Assembly: GCF_012295575.1 (NCBI RefSeq)
Contig: NZ_CP051180.1
Span: forward strand, 3,038,001-3,102,000
Length of the DNA stretch: 64,000 nucleotides
Direction: 5' to 3'
Source of the DNA: Ferrimonas lipolytica
GTDB lineage: Bacteria; Pseudomonadota; Gammaproteobacteria; Enterobacterales; Shewanellaceae
The notes under the pieces were generated by a model. That model made no database searches. It saw only the letters and a program-made list of their open reading frames with translations, and had not been told where the DNA came from. A program made the position numbers and the translations under genes. Of the stretch, positions 8,389 to 20,000 are shown in pieces; the stretch's first letter is position 1; each line of letters opens with the position of its first letter.

Positions 8389-11300
8389 CATCGTTCTCCT
8401 TGTGCTCCACCGTTGAGGGGCCATTGTCATTCGTGCCCAGCGATTGGCTTTCGCTGCTGGTTTCTGGGTCACGGATCTCAACTTCCCGCTTGAGTCGCTC
8501 AACCTCAATCAATTCGGGTTCATCCAATGTACCGGTTAAGTGATATTTTAGCTGGGTGACAACCTCAATCACCGGCTCTAGCAGCTTAGTCACCGCAAAC
8601 ACACTGAGGCCGATGGCTAAGGTGCCAGTACTGAGGTACATCACCGCCGGTACACTCGAAGCTAACGCCGGTGAAAAGCTAAGTTGATAGTCGAGCTCAC
8701 GGGTATGCAGGTTAGTCCAACCGTCGACCTTCAAAACCCCAGCACTGCCATCCATGCGGCCATCTTTGGTCGTTGCCACACCATCAGCCAAGCTGATGTT
8801 GCCGCCGAATTCGCTAAAATGCATGCCGCTACCAAACACATCAGAGAAATCCAAAGCCAGCTTGCGCGCCAGCGACTCTAGGCTGAATACCGATAACAAC
8901 CGAGCGCCCTTATCTGAGACTTGGCGCAACCGTCCTTCGGTCATCTTAAAAGCGACATTGCCATCCAGGTGAGTCAACTGCACCTGCCATGGTGCACCCT
9001 GCCAACTGAACTGAAAATCGACATTGGCTTTGGCGTCTTCAATCGATGGTTCAACCGCCATGTATTCGGTCATCTTATCGACTTTTTGGGAGTTCAGGTT
9101 ACCGCTAATACGGGTACGGGTGGTGTTGCCTTGAGCAAGCCAGATCCCTTGACCGCGCACTTTGTGCTTATCGTAACCAAACTCAAAGGTCTCTAATCGG
9201 TAATGTTCGTCTTCATGGTAACCAACCAACTTAGCCTGACCAAATCGCTTCGGCCCAACTCTAAAGTCATCAATATTGATGGTTAGTGCAGGCATGCTAT
9301 CAATATCTGCAGACGTTGCAGCAGCAAATAACGACGCTTCAATTGTATCAGTGCTCGCTTGTTTGGTTGGTGGCTCGGTTGGCAAGTTAGGTGGTAGTTG
9401 TTCCGCACCTGCTTGAACGAGTTCAGCAACGTAAAAGTGCGCCGCATCAACTTCAACCTTAAGCTGATCATTCTCTTCGCCAACATAAACGATGCTTTGG
9501 GTTCGATCGGTATCCAGCTGCAGCTTCCAGCCCGCGCCAGTTTGCGGCACAGCACTTATCTGGCCACTACCTAGCGGAATTTGATATAGCTGCAGCTGTT
9601 GCCCTTCCAGCACAACATTATCGATGCCCGCGAACCATCCGCGCGTGCTGCCATCTTTTTCATCCGCTGCAGCTGCATTGGTCGCAGTGGTGTCCGGAGC
9701 ATCCATTACGGATTTGCTACTAAAGCTATCGATTAACGGTAACCACGACTCCAGCAGCAGTTCATCGCCTATCCAGTGTACTTTGCCACCATGTTGTTGC
9801 GGTAGCAGCAATGGCGCTTCACCTAGCGCCAACAGATAGCGCTCAAACAGCGATGTGTTGTCAAACCCAAGCTCTCCAACCATACCAAACCCAGTGCCCA
9901 GCTCTAATTCCAGCTGTGCTTGTTTGCTGTCACCTTGAATTCGAAGCTGCAGCGGGCTTTCGCCGATAGCGTTCTTACCTAACGGCGCTGGCAGATCGAT
10001 GGCCATTCCCGCAAGGGTGGAATTCAACTCACCGGTATAGTGCAGTTGTTCATCTACCAGCAGATCAATCTCGCCACTGATGGCGGCGCCACCTTGGAAG
10101 AATGGGGTAAGGGGAGTATCCAGCTGCTCTGGCAAACGACTGACTTGCCAGTGGCTCGACAGATCAATATCAATGCCGTATCCCTGCTGCTGTGGTTCCG
10201 CCAAGATCGAAAGCTCCGTTGGCTGCGCCAGTAATTTGGTCATCAAGTTGTTGGCGCTGATGATATTGTTGTTGAAGCGGATCTCACCACGAACCTGCTC
10301 TAGCGGTAACTGCAATGGGGCGATATAGATATCATGATCCCACAAGGTGATAACACCATTCACTTGGTTCTGTAGGTGCTTAACTTGGCTACCAAGGTTG
10401 AAGCTCATATCTAGGCTTAATGGCAGTGCCTGCTGTGGCTGGATGATATCTAATGTGCCGCCAACCGAATCTTCGAGAAAAGTACCAGCTAGTACCGCTT
10501 GCACTTGATCAGGCTGCGCTGTTAACGCGCCGAGTATCTGCAACTGGCTTGCAGGACCAAGGGATGGAATGATGATATCGACATCGGCCACCGCAACCCC
10601 TGCCAGCAAAGCGCGCTCTACCAACAGATCCATCCGGGCATTTTCAAACCGAGCGTCGACATAACCCTCTTTGGCCGCTGGCCATTGTGGCAGATAGTTA
10701 AACTGCAATTGTTGCATGCTAAAGCCAGCAAGGAAGCGACCTTGCTGTTGCTGGTAGGGGTATTGATCAAGATCGCCATGCCAGATGAGGCGGCCATCAT
10801 CAAAATGGCCGTGCTGAATCGCTTTACCAAGATAATCGGCTAAGCTCTGCCCCATCACAGAGGGCAGGTAATGTTTAAGTTCAGAGGCTTGGGCTAACTG
10901 TAAGGTAGCTCCGAGCTGCAGTCGCGGTGATTGCTGTGGAGTAAATTGCAGTGCCGCTTGTGCATCAACGCTAACATCATCATTACCGATCTGCGCTTGG
11001 GTGACTCGCAATACACTGCCAAGCGATTGCGGAACCCATTGCAGATTGAGTTCTAGTGTTGGCAATTCAGCAACACTCGCAAGTTGACTTGGCCAATCGA
11101 CACTCAACTGGTCGCCGCTAATGCGGATATTGGCCCAGCCTGCTTGCCAATCAATCTGTCCAGACAAGCCATCGAACCCCGGCAGTTGTCCCTGTTGTTG
11201 CCAGCCTAAGCCATTAAAGCTCAGCTGGGCGAACCACCCTTCGTCACGGCGTTGCGCTACTAGCGGACCAATCTGCCCTTGCGCTTCACTGTTGGATAGT

Positions 11301-12403
11301 TCTGTAATCAAGGCGTTGTTCAAGCTAGGAATAAAACCAAGCAGCGGCTTTAATCCATCCAGCGGCAATTCCCCCAACTGCAGGCTCAGTTGTCGATCGA
11401 CTTTACTACCTTGAATACTGGTTAGCGGCCATGCATTACCATCATTTGACAACGCCAACGCACTGCTATTTAGCTCCCAACCTCGCACTGTTGGTCGCCA
11501 TAAGAAGCTGCCACTATCAAGGCTAAGCTCATGCTTGTTGTTGTCCTGCCAGCTAAAGCGACTGCCATCCAACTGCCACTGCGCTTGCAGTAATCCACTC
11601 TGATTAAAGCTAATCCAGCTTTCTAGATTTAAAACACCGGAGTAGTCGATGCCATCGACCACTGGTTGTAATTCCTCGTTAAGATGACGCTGAATCCATT
11701 CACCTAAATCCAACTGTTGCGCTTGCAGGTAGGCACGGCCTTGAAACCCATCTTTATCGCGTTGCTCAACCTCCATGGTCAGCAGCAACTGTTCATTGTC
11801 CTGTCGCGCTTGGTCGAGATAAATCTTACCCTGACCTAGGTGGCGCTGTTGTAGGTTACGCCAATGGAATTCGGCCAAATAGATTGGCGCAAAGTGTTGC
11901 TGATCGCGACGGATATCGACGGCAATATTATTGAAGGAGAGTTGTCGTACTTGTTGCAGTAAAGCCGTTTGCAGCGGCTTCAACTTTTGATAATCGAAAC
12001 CTTTATCGCTGCTGTCGCTAGTTAGATGCAACTCCAGCTCAACCCCGTTAATTGAAATCGTGTCGAACTGCGGGCTCCACTCAATTAGGGTTTGCCAGAA
12101 ATCCAGCTTTAACTCTAATTGCGTAATGGACAGCTGCAACGGCATTGCCGCCTGTGCCGGTAGTGAGACGCCTTTAACCACAAGGTGAGGGCCATTGTGG
12201 TACCACTGCGCACCAAGCTCATCAATGCTGAGCTCAATGCCATAACGTTGTTGCAGGGTCTCGGTCAGTTGCTCCCGAGCACCATCGAGTTGCGGCAACA
12301 ACGAACGAACTAGGCTAACGGCTAACGCCAATAGCACCAAAGCCAGCGCCAGCACGTTCCAACAGAAACGCCCGGCCAGCTGACTAAAACGGGTGAGACT
12401 CAC
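8288..12403 (-). CDS. yhdP: AsmA-like envelope lipid-transport protein YhdP
   Basis: This very large protein (1371 residues; the E. coli one is about 1266) is anchored by one N-terminal helix (VLALALVLLALAVSLVRSLL). It has a long periplasmic beta-rich DUF3971 body and a C-terminal AsmA-like domain (GRMDGSAGVLKVDGWTNLHT). YhdP, TamB and YdbH bridge the inner and outer membrane for phospholipid transport. Translation starts at GTG 12403, which overlaps the rng stop. The C-terminus carries an extra acidic, Pro/Gln-rich tail of about 65 residues after the family end (LDEPELIEVERL). That tail is encoded over the start of the nit gene. Confidence 0.9.
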   Translation of the reverse strand: MSLTRFSQLAGRFCWNVLALALVLLALAVSLVRSLLPQLDGAREQLTETLQQRYGIELSIDELGAQWYHNGPHLVVKGVSLPAQAAMPLQLSITQLELKLDFWQTLIEWSPQFDTISINGVELELHLTSDSSDKGFDYQKLKPLQTALLQQVRQLSFNNIAVDIRRDQQHFAPIYLAEFHWRNLQQRHLGQGKIYLDQARQDNEQLLLTMEVEQRDKDGFQGRAYLQAQQLDLGEWIQRHLNEELQPVVDGIDYSGVLNLESWISFNQSGLLQAQWQLDGSRFSWQDNNKHELSLDSGSFLWRPTVRGWELNSSALALSNDGNAWPLTSIQGSKVDRQLSLQLGELPLDGLKPLLGFIPSLNNALITELSNSEAQGQIGPLVAQRRDEGWFAQLSFNGLGWQQQGQLPGFDGLSGQIDWQAGWANIRISGDQLSVDWPSQLASVAELPTLELNLQWVPQSLGSVLRVTQAQIGNDDVSVDAQAALQFTPQQSPRLQLGATLQLAQASELKHYLPSVMGQSLADYLGKAIQHGHFDDGRLIWHGDLDQYPYQQQQGRFLAGFSMQQLQFNYLPQWPAAKEGYVDARFENARMDLLVERALLAGVAVADVDIIIPSLGPASQLQILGALTAQPDQVQAVLAGTFLEDSVGGTLDIIQPQQALPLSLDMSFNLGSQVKHLQNQVNGVITLWDHDIYIAPLQLPLEQVRGEIRFNNNIISANNLMTKLLAQPTELSILAEPQQQGYGIDIDLSSHWQVSRLPEQLDTPLTPFFQGGAAISGEIDLLVDEQLHYTGELNSTLAGMAIDLPAPLGKNAIGESPLQLRIQGDSKQAQLELELGTGFGMVGELGFDNTSLFERYLLALGEAPLLLPQQHGGKVHWIGDELLLESWLPLIDSFSSKSVMDAPDTTATNAAAADEKDGSTRGWFAGIDNVVLEGQQLQLYQIPLGSGQISAVPQTGAGWKLQLDTDRTQSIVYVGEENDQLKVEVDAAHFYVAELVQAGAEQLPPNLPTEPPTKQASTDTIEASLFAAATSADIDSMPALTINIDDFRVGPKRFGQAKLVGYHEDEHYRLETFEFGYDKHKVRGQGIWLAQGNTTRTRISGNLNSQKVDKMTEYMAVEPSIEDAKANVDFQFSWQGAPWQVQLTHLDGNVAFKMTEGRLRQVSDKGARLLSVFSLESLARKLALDFSDVFGSGMHFSEFGGNISLADGVATTKDGRMDGSAGVLKVDGWTNLHTRELDYQLSFSPALASSVPAVMYLSTGTLAIGLSVFAVTKLLEPVIEVVTQLKYHLTGTLDEPELIEVERLKREVEIRDPETSSESQSLGTNDNGPSTVEHKENDDEVPPAAANQPTQPAIQLQSDPAVSAATGERQP

Positions 12404-13905
12404 ATCATCACCACGTCGAACTTATCTTGGCTGTACATTGGCTCGGCTTTAATGCGAACCCGCTTGCTCAAGAAGACTTCAAGCTCGGCAACGCTGTGGG
12501 ACTCTTCACCGCCAAGCAGATCTTCTACCGTAGGTGACACATAAACGACAAATTCATCCACATCGTAGGCTTTATCCACCCGCATGATCTCGCGGAAGAT
12601 CTCGTTGCAGACGGTCTCGGCTGTTTTCAATTGGCCAGTGCCGCGACACGATGGGCATTCGCCACACAGCACGTGTTCAAGGCTTTCGCGGGTGCGTTTG
12701 CGGGTCATCTCCACCAATCCCAGCTGCGACAAGCCACTGATACTGGTTTTAACTCTATCTTGCGCCAGTGCCAGCTCTAAACCGTGCAGCACCCGCTGTT
12801 TGTGATCGTGGGAGATCATATCGATAAAGTCGATAATGATGATACCACCCAAGTTACGCAATCTCAGTTGGCGTGCGATCGCCTGAGTCGCTTCTTGGTT
12901 GGTATTAAAGATGGTCTCTTCTAGGTTGCGATGACCAACAAAGGCGCCAGTATTGATGTCGATGGTGGTCATCGCTTCGGTTTGGTCGATGATCAAATAT
13001 CCACCGGACTTCAGCTCAACCTTACGTTGCAGCGCTCGCTGCACTTCGTTTTCTACATCAAACAGATCGAAGATTGGTGCCTTACCACGATACAGCTCTA
13101 ACGCGGCGCTAACCTCCGGCATAAACTCAGCAACAAACTCTTTTAGCTCTTCATATTCAGTAGCTGAGTCAATCTGTACCCGATCTAGCTGACAGACAGC
13201 CAAATCTCGAACCACACGCAACGGCAGCGATGGCTCTTCGTACAGCAACGACACTCCGCCCTTCTTACTTTGCGGGCGCTTACTGCGCTCACTAACCTTA
13301 CGCCAGATCCGACGTAAAAATGCGGCATCGTGAGCAAGCTCAATTTCCGAAGCACTGTCTGCGGCAGTGCGAATGATAAAGCCACCGTCGCTATCAACAA
13401 ACTGGCCGACAATGGTTTTAAGACGATCGCGCTCACGCGCGTCTTCAACCCGTTGCGATACACCAACATGGGCAGAACCCGGCATAAATACTAAGTAGCG
13501 CGACGGGATGGTGATGTCAGTCGTTAAGCGGGCGCCTTTAGTGCCTAGTGGGTCTTTAACCACTTGCACCACGATGTCCTGGCCTTGGCGTACCAGTGCA
13601 GCGATGTCTTCACTGCGGAAGTTTTTGGCTTCTGCATCATCGACACATTCGGTATGCGGCACGATATCAGAGGCGTGCAGGAATGCTGCACGCTCTTGCC
13701 CAATATCAACAAATGCCGCCTGCATACCGGGCAAGACTCGGGTTACCTTACCGCGATATATGTTACCAACGATGCCACGACGAGAGCGTCGTTCTATGTG
13801 CACCTCTTGCAACATACCGTGCTCTACTAAGGCGACGCGAGTTTCCGTTGGCGAGCTGTTGATCAGCAGTTCAGTGCTGGTGCTATTGTTCTGTTTATGT
13901 GCCAT
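12400..13905 (-). CDS. rng: Ribonuclease G
   Basis: This 501-residue endoribonuclease matures the 5' end of 16S rRNA and decays some mRNAs. It has an S1 RNA-binding domain near residues 38-130 (GNIYRGKVTRVLPGMQAAFV). The catalytic DNase I-like region carries the metal-binding Asp residues (TTIDINTGAFVGHRNLEET and GGIIIIDFIDM). The zinc-link CGECPSCRGTG contains the two Cys used for dimerisation. ATG 13905 (MAHKQNNSTST) is preferred to the TTG one codon upstream. It lies between maf and yhdP as in most gammaproteobacteria; the yhdP start overlaps its stop. Confidence 0.96.
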   Translation of the reverse strand: MAHKQNNSTSTELLINSSPTETRVALVEHGMLQEVHIERRSRRGIVGNIYRGKVTRVLPGMQAAFVDIGQERAAFLHASDIVPHTECVDDAEAKNFRSEDIAALVRQGQDIVVQVVKDPLGTKGARLTTDITIPSRYLVFMPGSAHVGVSQRVEDARERDRLKTIVGQFVDSDGGFIIRTAADSASEIELAHDAAFLRRIWRKVSERSKRPQSKKGGVSLLYEEPSLPLRVVRDLAVCQLDRVQIDSATEYEELKEFVAEFMPEVSAALELYRGKAPIFDLFDVENEVQRALQRKVELKSGGYLIIDQTEAMTTIDINTGAFVGHRNLEETIFNTNQEATQAIARQLRLRNLGGIIIIDFIDMISHDHKQRVLHGLELALAQDRVKTSISGLSQLGLVEMTRKRTRESLEHVLCGECPSCRGTGQLKTAETVCNEIFREIMRVDKAYDVDEFVVYVSPTVEDLLGGEESHSVAELEVFLSKRVRIKAEPMYSQDKFDVVMM

Positions 13906-13923
13906 CAATTACGCCATTAATTC

Positions 13924-14502
13924 TTACTGTTGGGCGAACGTCGCCTCAAGCAACTGTTTGGTTTCTACCAAAGGTAACCCGACTACCGCCGAATAGCTGC
14001 CACTAATACTGCTGACAAAATTGCCACCGATGCCCTGAATGCCATAGCTTCCCGCCTTATCGGCTGGCTCACCGGTATGCCAATACTGCTCTATGTCGCT
14101 GTCGCTCAGCTCACAAAATTGGACATCAGTAACCACCAAGGTGTGCTCAGTGCCTGCCGCAGAAGCCACGGCAATCGCCGTCATGACCTGATGTCCGCGG
14201 TTACTTAAGGTCTGCAGCATCCGCTTGGCATCACCACTGTCCTTCGGCTTACCTAAGATATGACCATCAACCACCACGATAGTGTCCGAGCCAAGCACAT
14301 AAGCGTCAGCGGCTCCGTCAGTTAGCAGCGACAGCCCGGCTTGCGCCTTGCCTCGCGCCAAGCGGATCACCAACTCTGGCGCCAGCTCATCCGGCAATGG
14401 GGTTTCATCAAGCTCAGGTTTTATTAGCGAGAACTCATAGCCTAACTGCGCCAACAACTGCTGACGTCTTGGCGAGGTGGAAGCTAAATAGAGTGTGTTC
14501 AT
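13924..14502 (-). CDS. maf: Maf-family nucleotide pyrophosphatase (YhdE type)
   Basis: The 192-residue cytoplasmic enzyme is of the Maf/YhdE family, which hydrolyses dTTP, UTP and modified pyrimidine nucleotides to monophosphates and so cleans the pool; it is also linked to septum inhibition. The N-terminal LYLASTSPRRQQLLAQLGYE is the phosphate-binding motif, LGSDTIVVVDGHILGKPKD holds the catalytic Asp, and YGIQGIGGNFVSSISGSYSA is the C-terminal substrate loop. It follows mreD by two bases and precedes rng by 18, fitting the conserved mreBCD-maf-rng order. Confidence 0.95.
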   Translation of the reverse strand: MNTLYLASTSPRRQQLLAQLGYEFSLIKPELDETPLPDELAPELVIRLARGKAQAGLSLLTDGAADAYVLGSDTIVVVDGHILGKPKDSGDAKRMLQTLSNRGHQVMTAIAVASAAGTEHTLVVTDVQFCELSDSDIEQYWHTGEPADKAGSYGIQGIGGNFVSSISGSYSAVVGLPLVETKQLLEATFAQQ

Positions 14503-14504
14503 GA

Positions 14505-15002
14505 TTAACGGATCTTAAAACGGCGCCGAATTCGGCCTAATAACCAAAATGCCCACGGCCACAGTATCGCGGTAAACACTGCCGGTTGCAGGTAGGCTGG
14601 ACTGAAAGCGACACTAAGCTCCGGCGAGGTAAGATACTCAACCAAGAACACCACTAAATGTGCCAGAGCCGCTAACAAGCCAACCAATAGTAGTTGTTGC
14701 ACCACGGTGAAGTGACGCAACTTCTGATATTGGACTGCCACCACAAAGGCGACCAGAGCGAAGCCTAAGCCACGTACCCCCATGGTGCCGCCCATCAATA
14801 CATCGAGGATCACCCCGACCAGACAGGCAGAGATAATATTAAAGCGATGCGGTAACGTCAGCACCCAGTAAAACAGGGTTAGCAGCACCCAGTCTGGGCG
14901 AAAAGCTTGTAATGCATGGGGTAATGGCATTACCTGTAATAACAGGGCGATCAGCACCGTTAGCCACATTATGCCTCGGCCAGAGGCGCGTTCACCGGTC
15001 AT
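14505..15002 (-). CDS. mreD: Rod shape-determining protein MreD
   Basis: This small integral inner-membrane protein (165 residues, about five helices) is part of the MreBCD-RodA-PBP2 elongasome. The DWVLLTLFYWVLTLPHRFN block and LMGGTMGVRGLGFALVAFVV helix are typical. The start at 15002 overlaps the mreC stop by 11 bases, and a start further in (MWLTVLIALLLQVMPL, about 14969) is also possible. The weaker sequence conservation is normal for MreD; the call also rests on gene order. Confidence 0.92.
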   Translation of the reverse strand: MTGERASGRGIMWLTVLIALLLQVMPLPHALQAFRPDWVLLTLFYWVLTLPHRFNIISACLVGVILDVLMGGTMGVRGLGFALVAFVVAVQYQKLRHFTVVQQLLLVGLLAALAHLVVFLVEYLTSPELSVAFSPAYLQPAVFTAILWPWAFWLLGRIRRRFKIR

Positions 15003-15822
15003 TAGCAGCCTCTTCGTTGTGCCACAATAATAGGAGATAACGGATCCGCGCTAGTTTCGCTTCTGGGGCAGCAGTAATTTCAGCAAAGGTCTGCCCTTCT
15101 GCTCGCACCACCGAAGTGATTTGGGCAACCGGGTACCCCTCTGGAAAACGTCCACCAAGGCCAGATGTCATTAACACATCGCCCTCTTGCAGATCAGTAT
15201 TCATCGCAACGTTGGGCAATTCTAGGATATCGGTTTGACCACCGCCATGAGCGATTGCGCGGACGTCATTACGACTGTTTCGCACCGGAATAGCGTGGGT
15301 GAGATCAGAGATAAGCAACACCCGCGACGCGGTCTGTCCTACTTCAATCACCTGACCAACCACACCATTGCTATCAAGCACCGGCTGGCCAAGATAAACC
15401 CGATCGCTGGAGCCCTTATTAATCATCACTTGATGCTTAAATGGGTCCTGATCAACCTCAATTACTTCCGCCACGACTCGGCGCGAGTCAACCTGAGTTG
15501 GCGAATCAAGTAGCGCACGCAGGCGTTGGTTCTCTTGTTCAAGGTGACGTAGGCGCAGCAACCGTTCGCTGTTCAACAGTTGTTGTTGTTGCAAACGCTT
15601 ATTGTCATCGAGCAAGTTGGCCCGGGTTGCGAAGTTATCGCTTAGGCCATCAAAGAAGTTGGAGGGCATTGCTGCCAAATATTGAATTGGACTAACCAAC
15701 GTGGCCAAGGTGGAGCGCACAGGGGCAAGCTGCTGATTAAAAAAAATCAGCCCCAAACAGAACAGCACCGCCATAGCAAGGCGGTACTCTAATGCAATTC
15801 CCCTGAGGAAAAATGGCTTCAT
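14992..15822 (-). CDS. mreC: Cell shape-determining protein MreC
   Basis: This periplasmic protein of 276 residues has one N-terminal membrane helix (LAMAVLFCLGLIFFNQQL) and a coiled coil (residues about 65-105, NKRLQQQQLLNSERLLRLRH). The two-barrel MreC domain includes VINKGSSDRVYLGQPVLDSN minus its first residue and DLQEGDVLMTSGLGGRFPEG. It links cytoplasmic MreB to periplasmic PBP2. It begins 14 bases after mreB and overlaps mreD. Confidence 0.96.
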   Translation of the reverse strand: MKPFFLRGIALEYRLAMAVLFCLGLIFFNQQLAPVRSTLATLVSPIQYLAAMPSNFFDGLSDNFATRANLLDDNKRLQQQQLLNSERLLRLRHLEQENQRLRALLDSPTQVDSRRVVAEVIEVDQDPFKHQVMINKGSSDRVYLGQPVLDSNGVVGQVIEVGQTASRVLLISDLTHAIPVRNSRNDVRAIAHGGGQTDILELPNVAMNTDLQEGDVLMTSGLGGRFPEGYPVAQITSVVRAEGQTFAEITAAPEAKLARIRYLLLLWHNEEAANDR

Positions 15823-15836
15823 TGCCGCGCCAACCT

Positions 15837-16928
<1,092 letters not shown>

Positions 16929-16938
16929 TTACCAACGC

Positions 16939-16976
16939 CCCCATGGTGGCACAAGGCGCTTGTGGTCACCATGGGG
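16939..16976. other. Long hairpin between mshQ and mreB
   Basis: An inverted repeat with outer arms CCCCATGGTG/CACCATGGGG and inner arms CACAAG/CTTGTG around a GCG loop gives about 16 paired positions with a small bulge. It lies after the mshQ stop and about 60 bases upstream of mreB. There is no T-tract on either strand, so it is not a classical terminator. It may protect the 3' end of the msh transcript, serve as a rho-linked stop, or act in the mreB leader. Confidence 0.6.
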
Positions 16977-17008
16977 TTGAAACAGCGATATAGGGGTATA
17001 TTTTGAGG

Positions 17009-20000
17009 TTATGGCACACTTCGGCGGTAGATCACTCGATCATTGCCTCGATAACGGCCATAGGTGAGCGTTGCTTTAGGGTTGCACACAGTCGCGGTCG
17101 AACCGGCAAAACACTGGCGACCGATGTCGTCCTCACTGATAGGACGATCCCACCACCAACGCAAGTGAGGCAAGGTCGACTCTAATCGCTGCTCTAAGGT
17201 AACTACGCTCGCTTGCCCTAATGCAGAAGCATTTAACTCACTCAGTCCCGCACTCACGGTGCCACCACCAGAAATGGCAACCATGCTATTGGAAACCACA
17301 GCATCGCTAGAATCGATGACAGTACAGCTGTCTTCAACATTACGCTGATAACGCCCTGCGGTATTAAAATACTGCACTTCTGCGGGAATGGTTAACGCCT
17401 GGGTTTCAGTGCCGTATACCGACTGCAACTGAATGCGACCGTCTCGCCACTCGGTCCCCGTTATATTTGAGAAAACAACCGTTTGGCAACTGCCATTGGC
17501 ATCCGTTTTGACACAGATTGCATCTCTATCGGTAACCGAATCTGCATCGATCTCAAAACCTAAATTGGCATCAAATGGAATCACTGGCGTTGCTGCTCTG
17601 TCGTAGGTAACCGTTGTATCAATAAAATTCATCGTTTGCGATGAAGCAATTAAATTGTAATTGAGCTGCCGAGTTACCGCAGCTGAGGCTCCGGAATCAT
17701 AGACCGACACATCAACTGCATTATTAAATACCCAATAATCACCAGAGTAGTTTTCGGTTTCAGCATCATTACGGCTAAACCCTTCGATGGTTAACGATGG
17801 AGCTAAGCCTGATGCAAACCCCCGAGGTTGCCCCAAATAGCTCATGCTGCCACAAAATGGTTCTAATGCCGGTGAGTTTTGAGTAACCCTTAAGTAAGCT
17901 GGAGTAAAACGTCCAATGGGAAGGGTGTAATAACTTTCTTTGGCAATAGTGCCACTTAAGTAGCTGATGTCGGCACTTTGTTTTGGTTGCCAATTAAATA
18001 CGCCAACTTCGCTGCTAAATGCAGAAACCGTTACGCTACCATCGTTATCAATAGTGGCTTGTGTGAACGCTACGCTTTTCTCCCAGTTATTAGCCTTCCC
18101 CGGCAAAGGCGATAGCAACGACGAAGTGAAATCGATGCCATCATGACGGAAGTTCTTGGCAACACTGCCATTACGAGGGTCACCATCGGCGGAGCACTTA
18201 GCCGCTATATTTAACTCAAATGACTCACCCGCTTGTTTAAAAACATTACAGCTACTATCACCGTTTATACAATGCGCCTCAGCAGCGATTTCAAACCCAG
18301 CGGGCATAAAGTTCAAGGTGACATAACCATTGAGCTGTTGATTGACCCCTTGATTGGACTCTTGATAGTAGGCTCGAAGGTTGAGTTGGCCGACATCGGT
18401 ATACTTATAGTTTAAATTGGCAATACCATTGCTATCAAAAGAGACTAGTAGTGCTGTCCCTAAGGCCGGGTTACCTTGATATTCAGTTATTTCATTTGCC
18501 TGAATAGAAAACTCTGGATCACCTTTGCGGTTGATGGGAATAATTGGGTCAATTGTCCACAATACCGAGACACCCTGCTCACTAAAAAATGGCTCGCAGA
18601 CCTTTGAATCACTAGCACTGGTACGAACTGCTTTTAATTGCAAACCGTTATTTTGCGTTGCACACCCTTGCACATGACTTTGTGCCTGTAACGACCAACC
18701 ACTTTCAGCAAAGTTAATCACGCATGAATCATCACCTGCCCCAGTATTTACACAACTTACTTCAGCTGCATTTGTGGCCGTTAACCCAAGCGTAGTCGGC
18801 GCCGTCACTCCCCATAATGACTGTTCGGTTGCACCTGTGAAAGTTAGCAATTGTCCATCAACCCAACCGTCGTCAGGAACTAACGTTACTGTAGTGTCAC
18901 TCGTTAACAGTGAAGTGTAATCGGCGTCGGCAAAAGCTTCGATAGTAATCGATTCAGGTTCACAGGTTACACCTTCCCCATCGTGGGTAATCCGGTAATA
19001 GACTGCTCCGCTCTCCGGCTTATCGACCTCGATTGCCACATAAGCAATAGACTCAATCGTATGTTTACGATCTTGGGTTTCGTCAATAACAATCGAAAAT
19101 GAATCGGCGTTGTTTTGGCACAACCTAGCCCAACCACCTTGGCCACCATTTCGGCTCTGCTTAGAAGCAAAAACATAAGGGGCGGTGGAGAAATCGTTGG
19201 TGATGTAATCATCAACACTATTACATTGGTTACTTAAGCTTGAACCGCCACTCTGGAAATTGAAGGTACTGCCCGACTCGATTTTTAATCCACTATCCCC
19301 AAAGCTGACTTCGGCACTGCCGCCATCGGTATAGATCGCTAACCAACCAATGGTCTCTTCATTCGGGACACTGTAAACATCAACGTTACCATCCAAGGTT
19401 ATATAGCCTGGATTCCCATTACTGGGCCGACTAAAACTGGTAACAAACTCATTATTATTTTTGGTCTGCCGCTGGGTCAACATCACTGGAGTTTGTGGGA
19501 AATGGCCGCTGTCCCAATCGACAGCCTCATAATTGGCACTGGTATTAGAACCATTGTTTCGAACCAGCTTTTGGCTATTTAGTGTACCTGCCTGAAGCCA
19601 AACCTTGCTCTGCCCATTATCAGCTCGCAGTATGTGCTTACCTTGTGCTACCACCAAGTATGATAGTTTATCCATCGTTTCATCGGCATTGCCAGTAGGC
19701 GAGTCCTGCACCACAGTCGCTTCAGTGGTTGAAACTGACGTAACTAAAGCCGTTGCAGCATTGTCGGTAAAATCGTCGCCGAATTGGGGTCGATTGATGG
19801 TCGGCATCACCAACACTAAAGGTGGTGTTGTGTAAGTATTCTCAAACTTAATGGTGTGGCTGGTTTGAGCCCCTAATGAAAACTGTCCAACTTCGAGAAG
19901 TTGTTCGGGCTCTATTGGTTCCGGTTGGCAACTATATAAATCATCGCTTGGAACAATAGAAAAAAGGCTACTGTCCTGACTTTTTAAGTAAAAGGCATAC

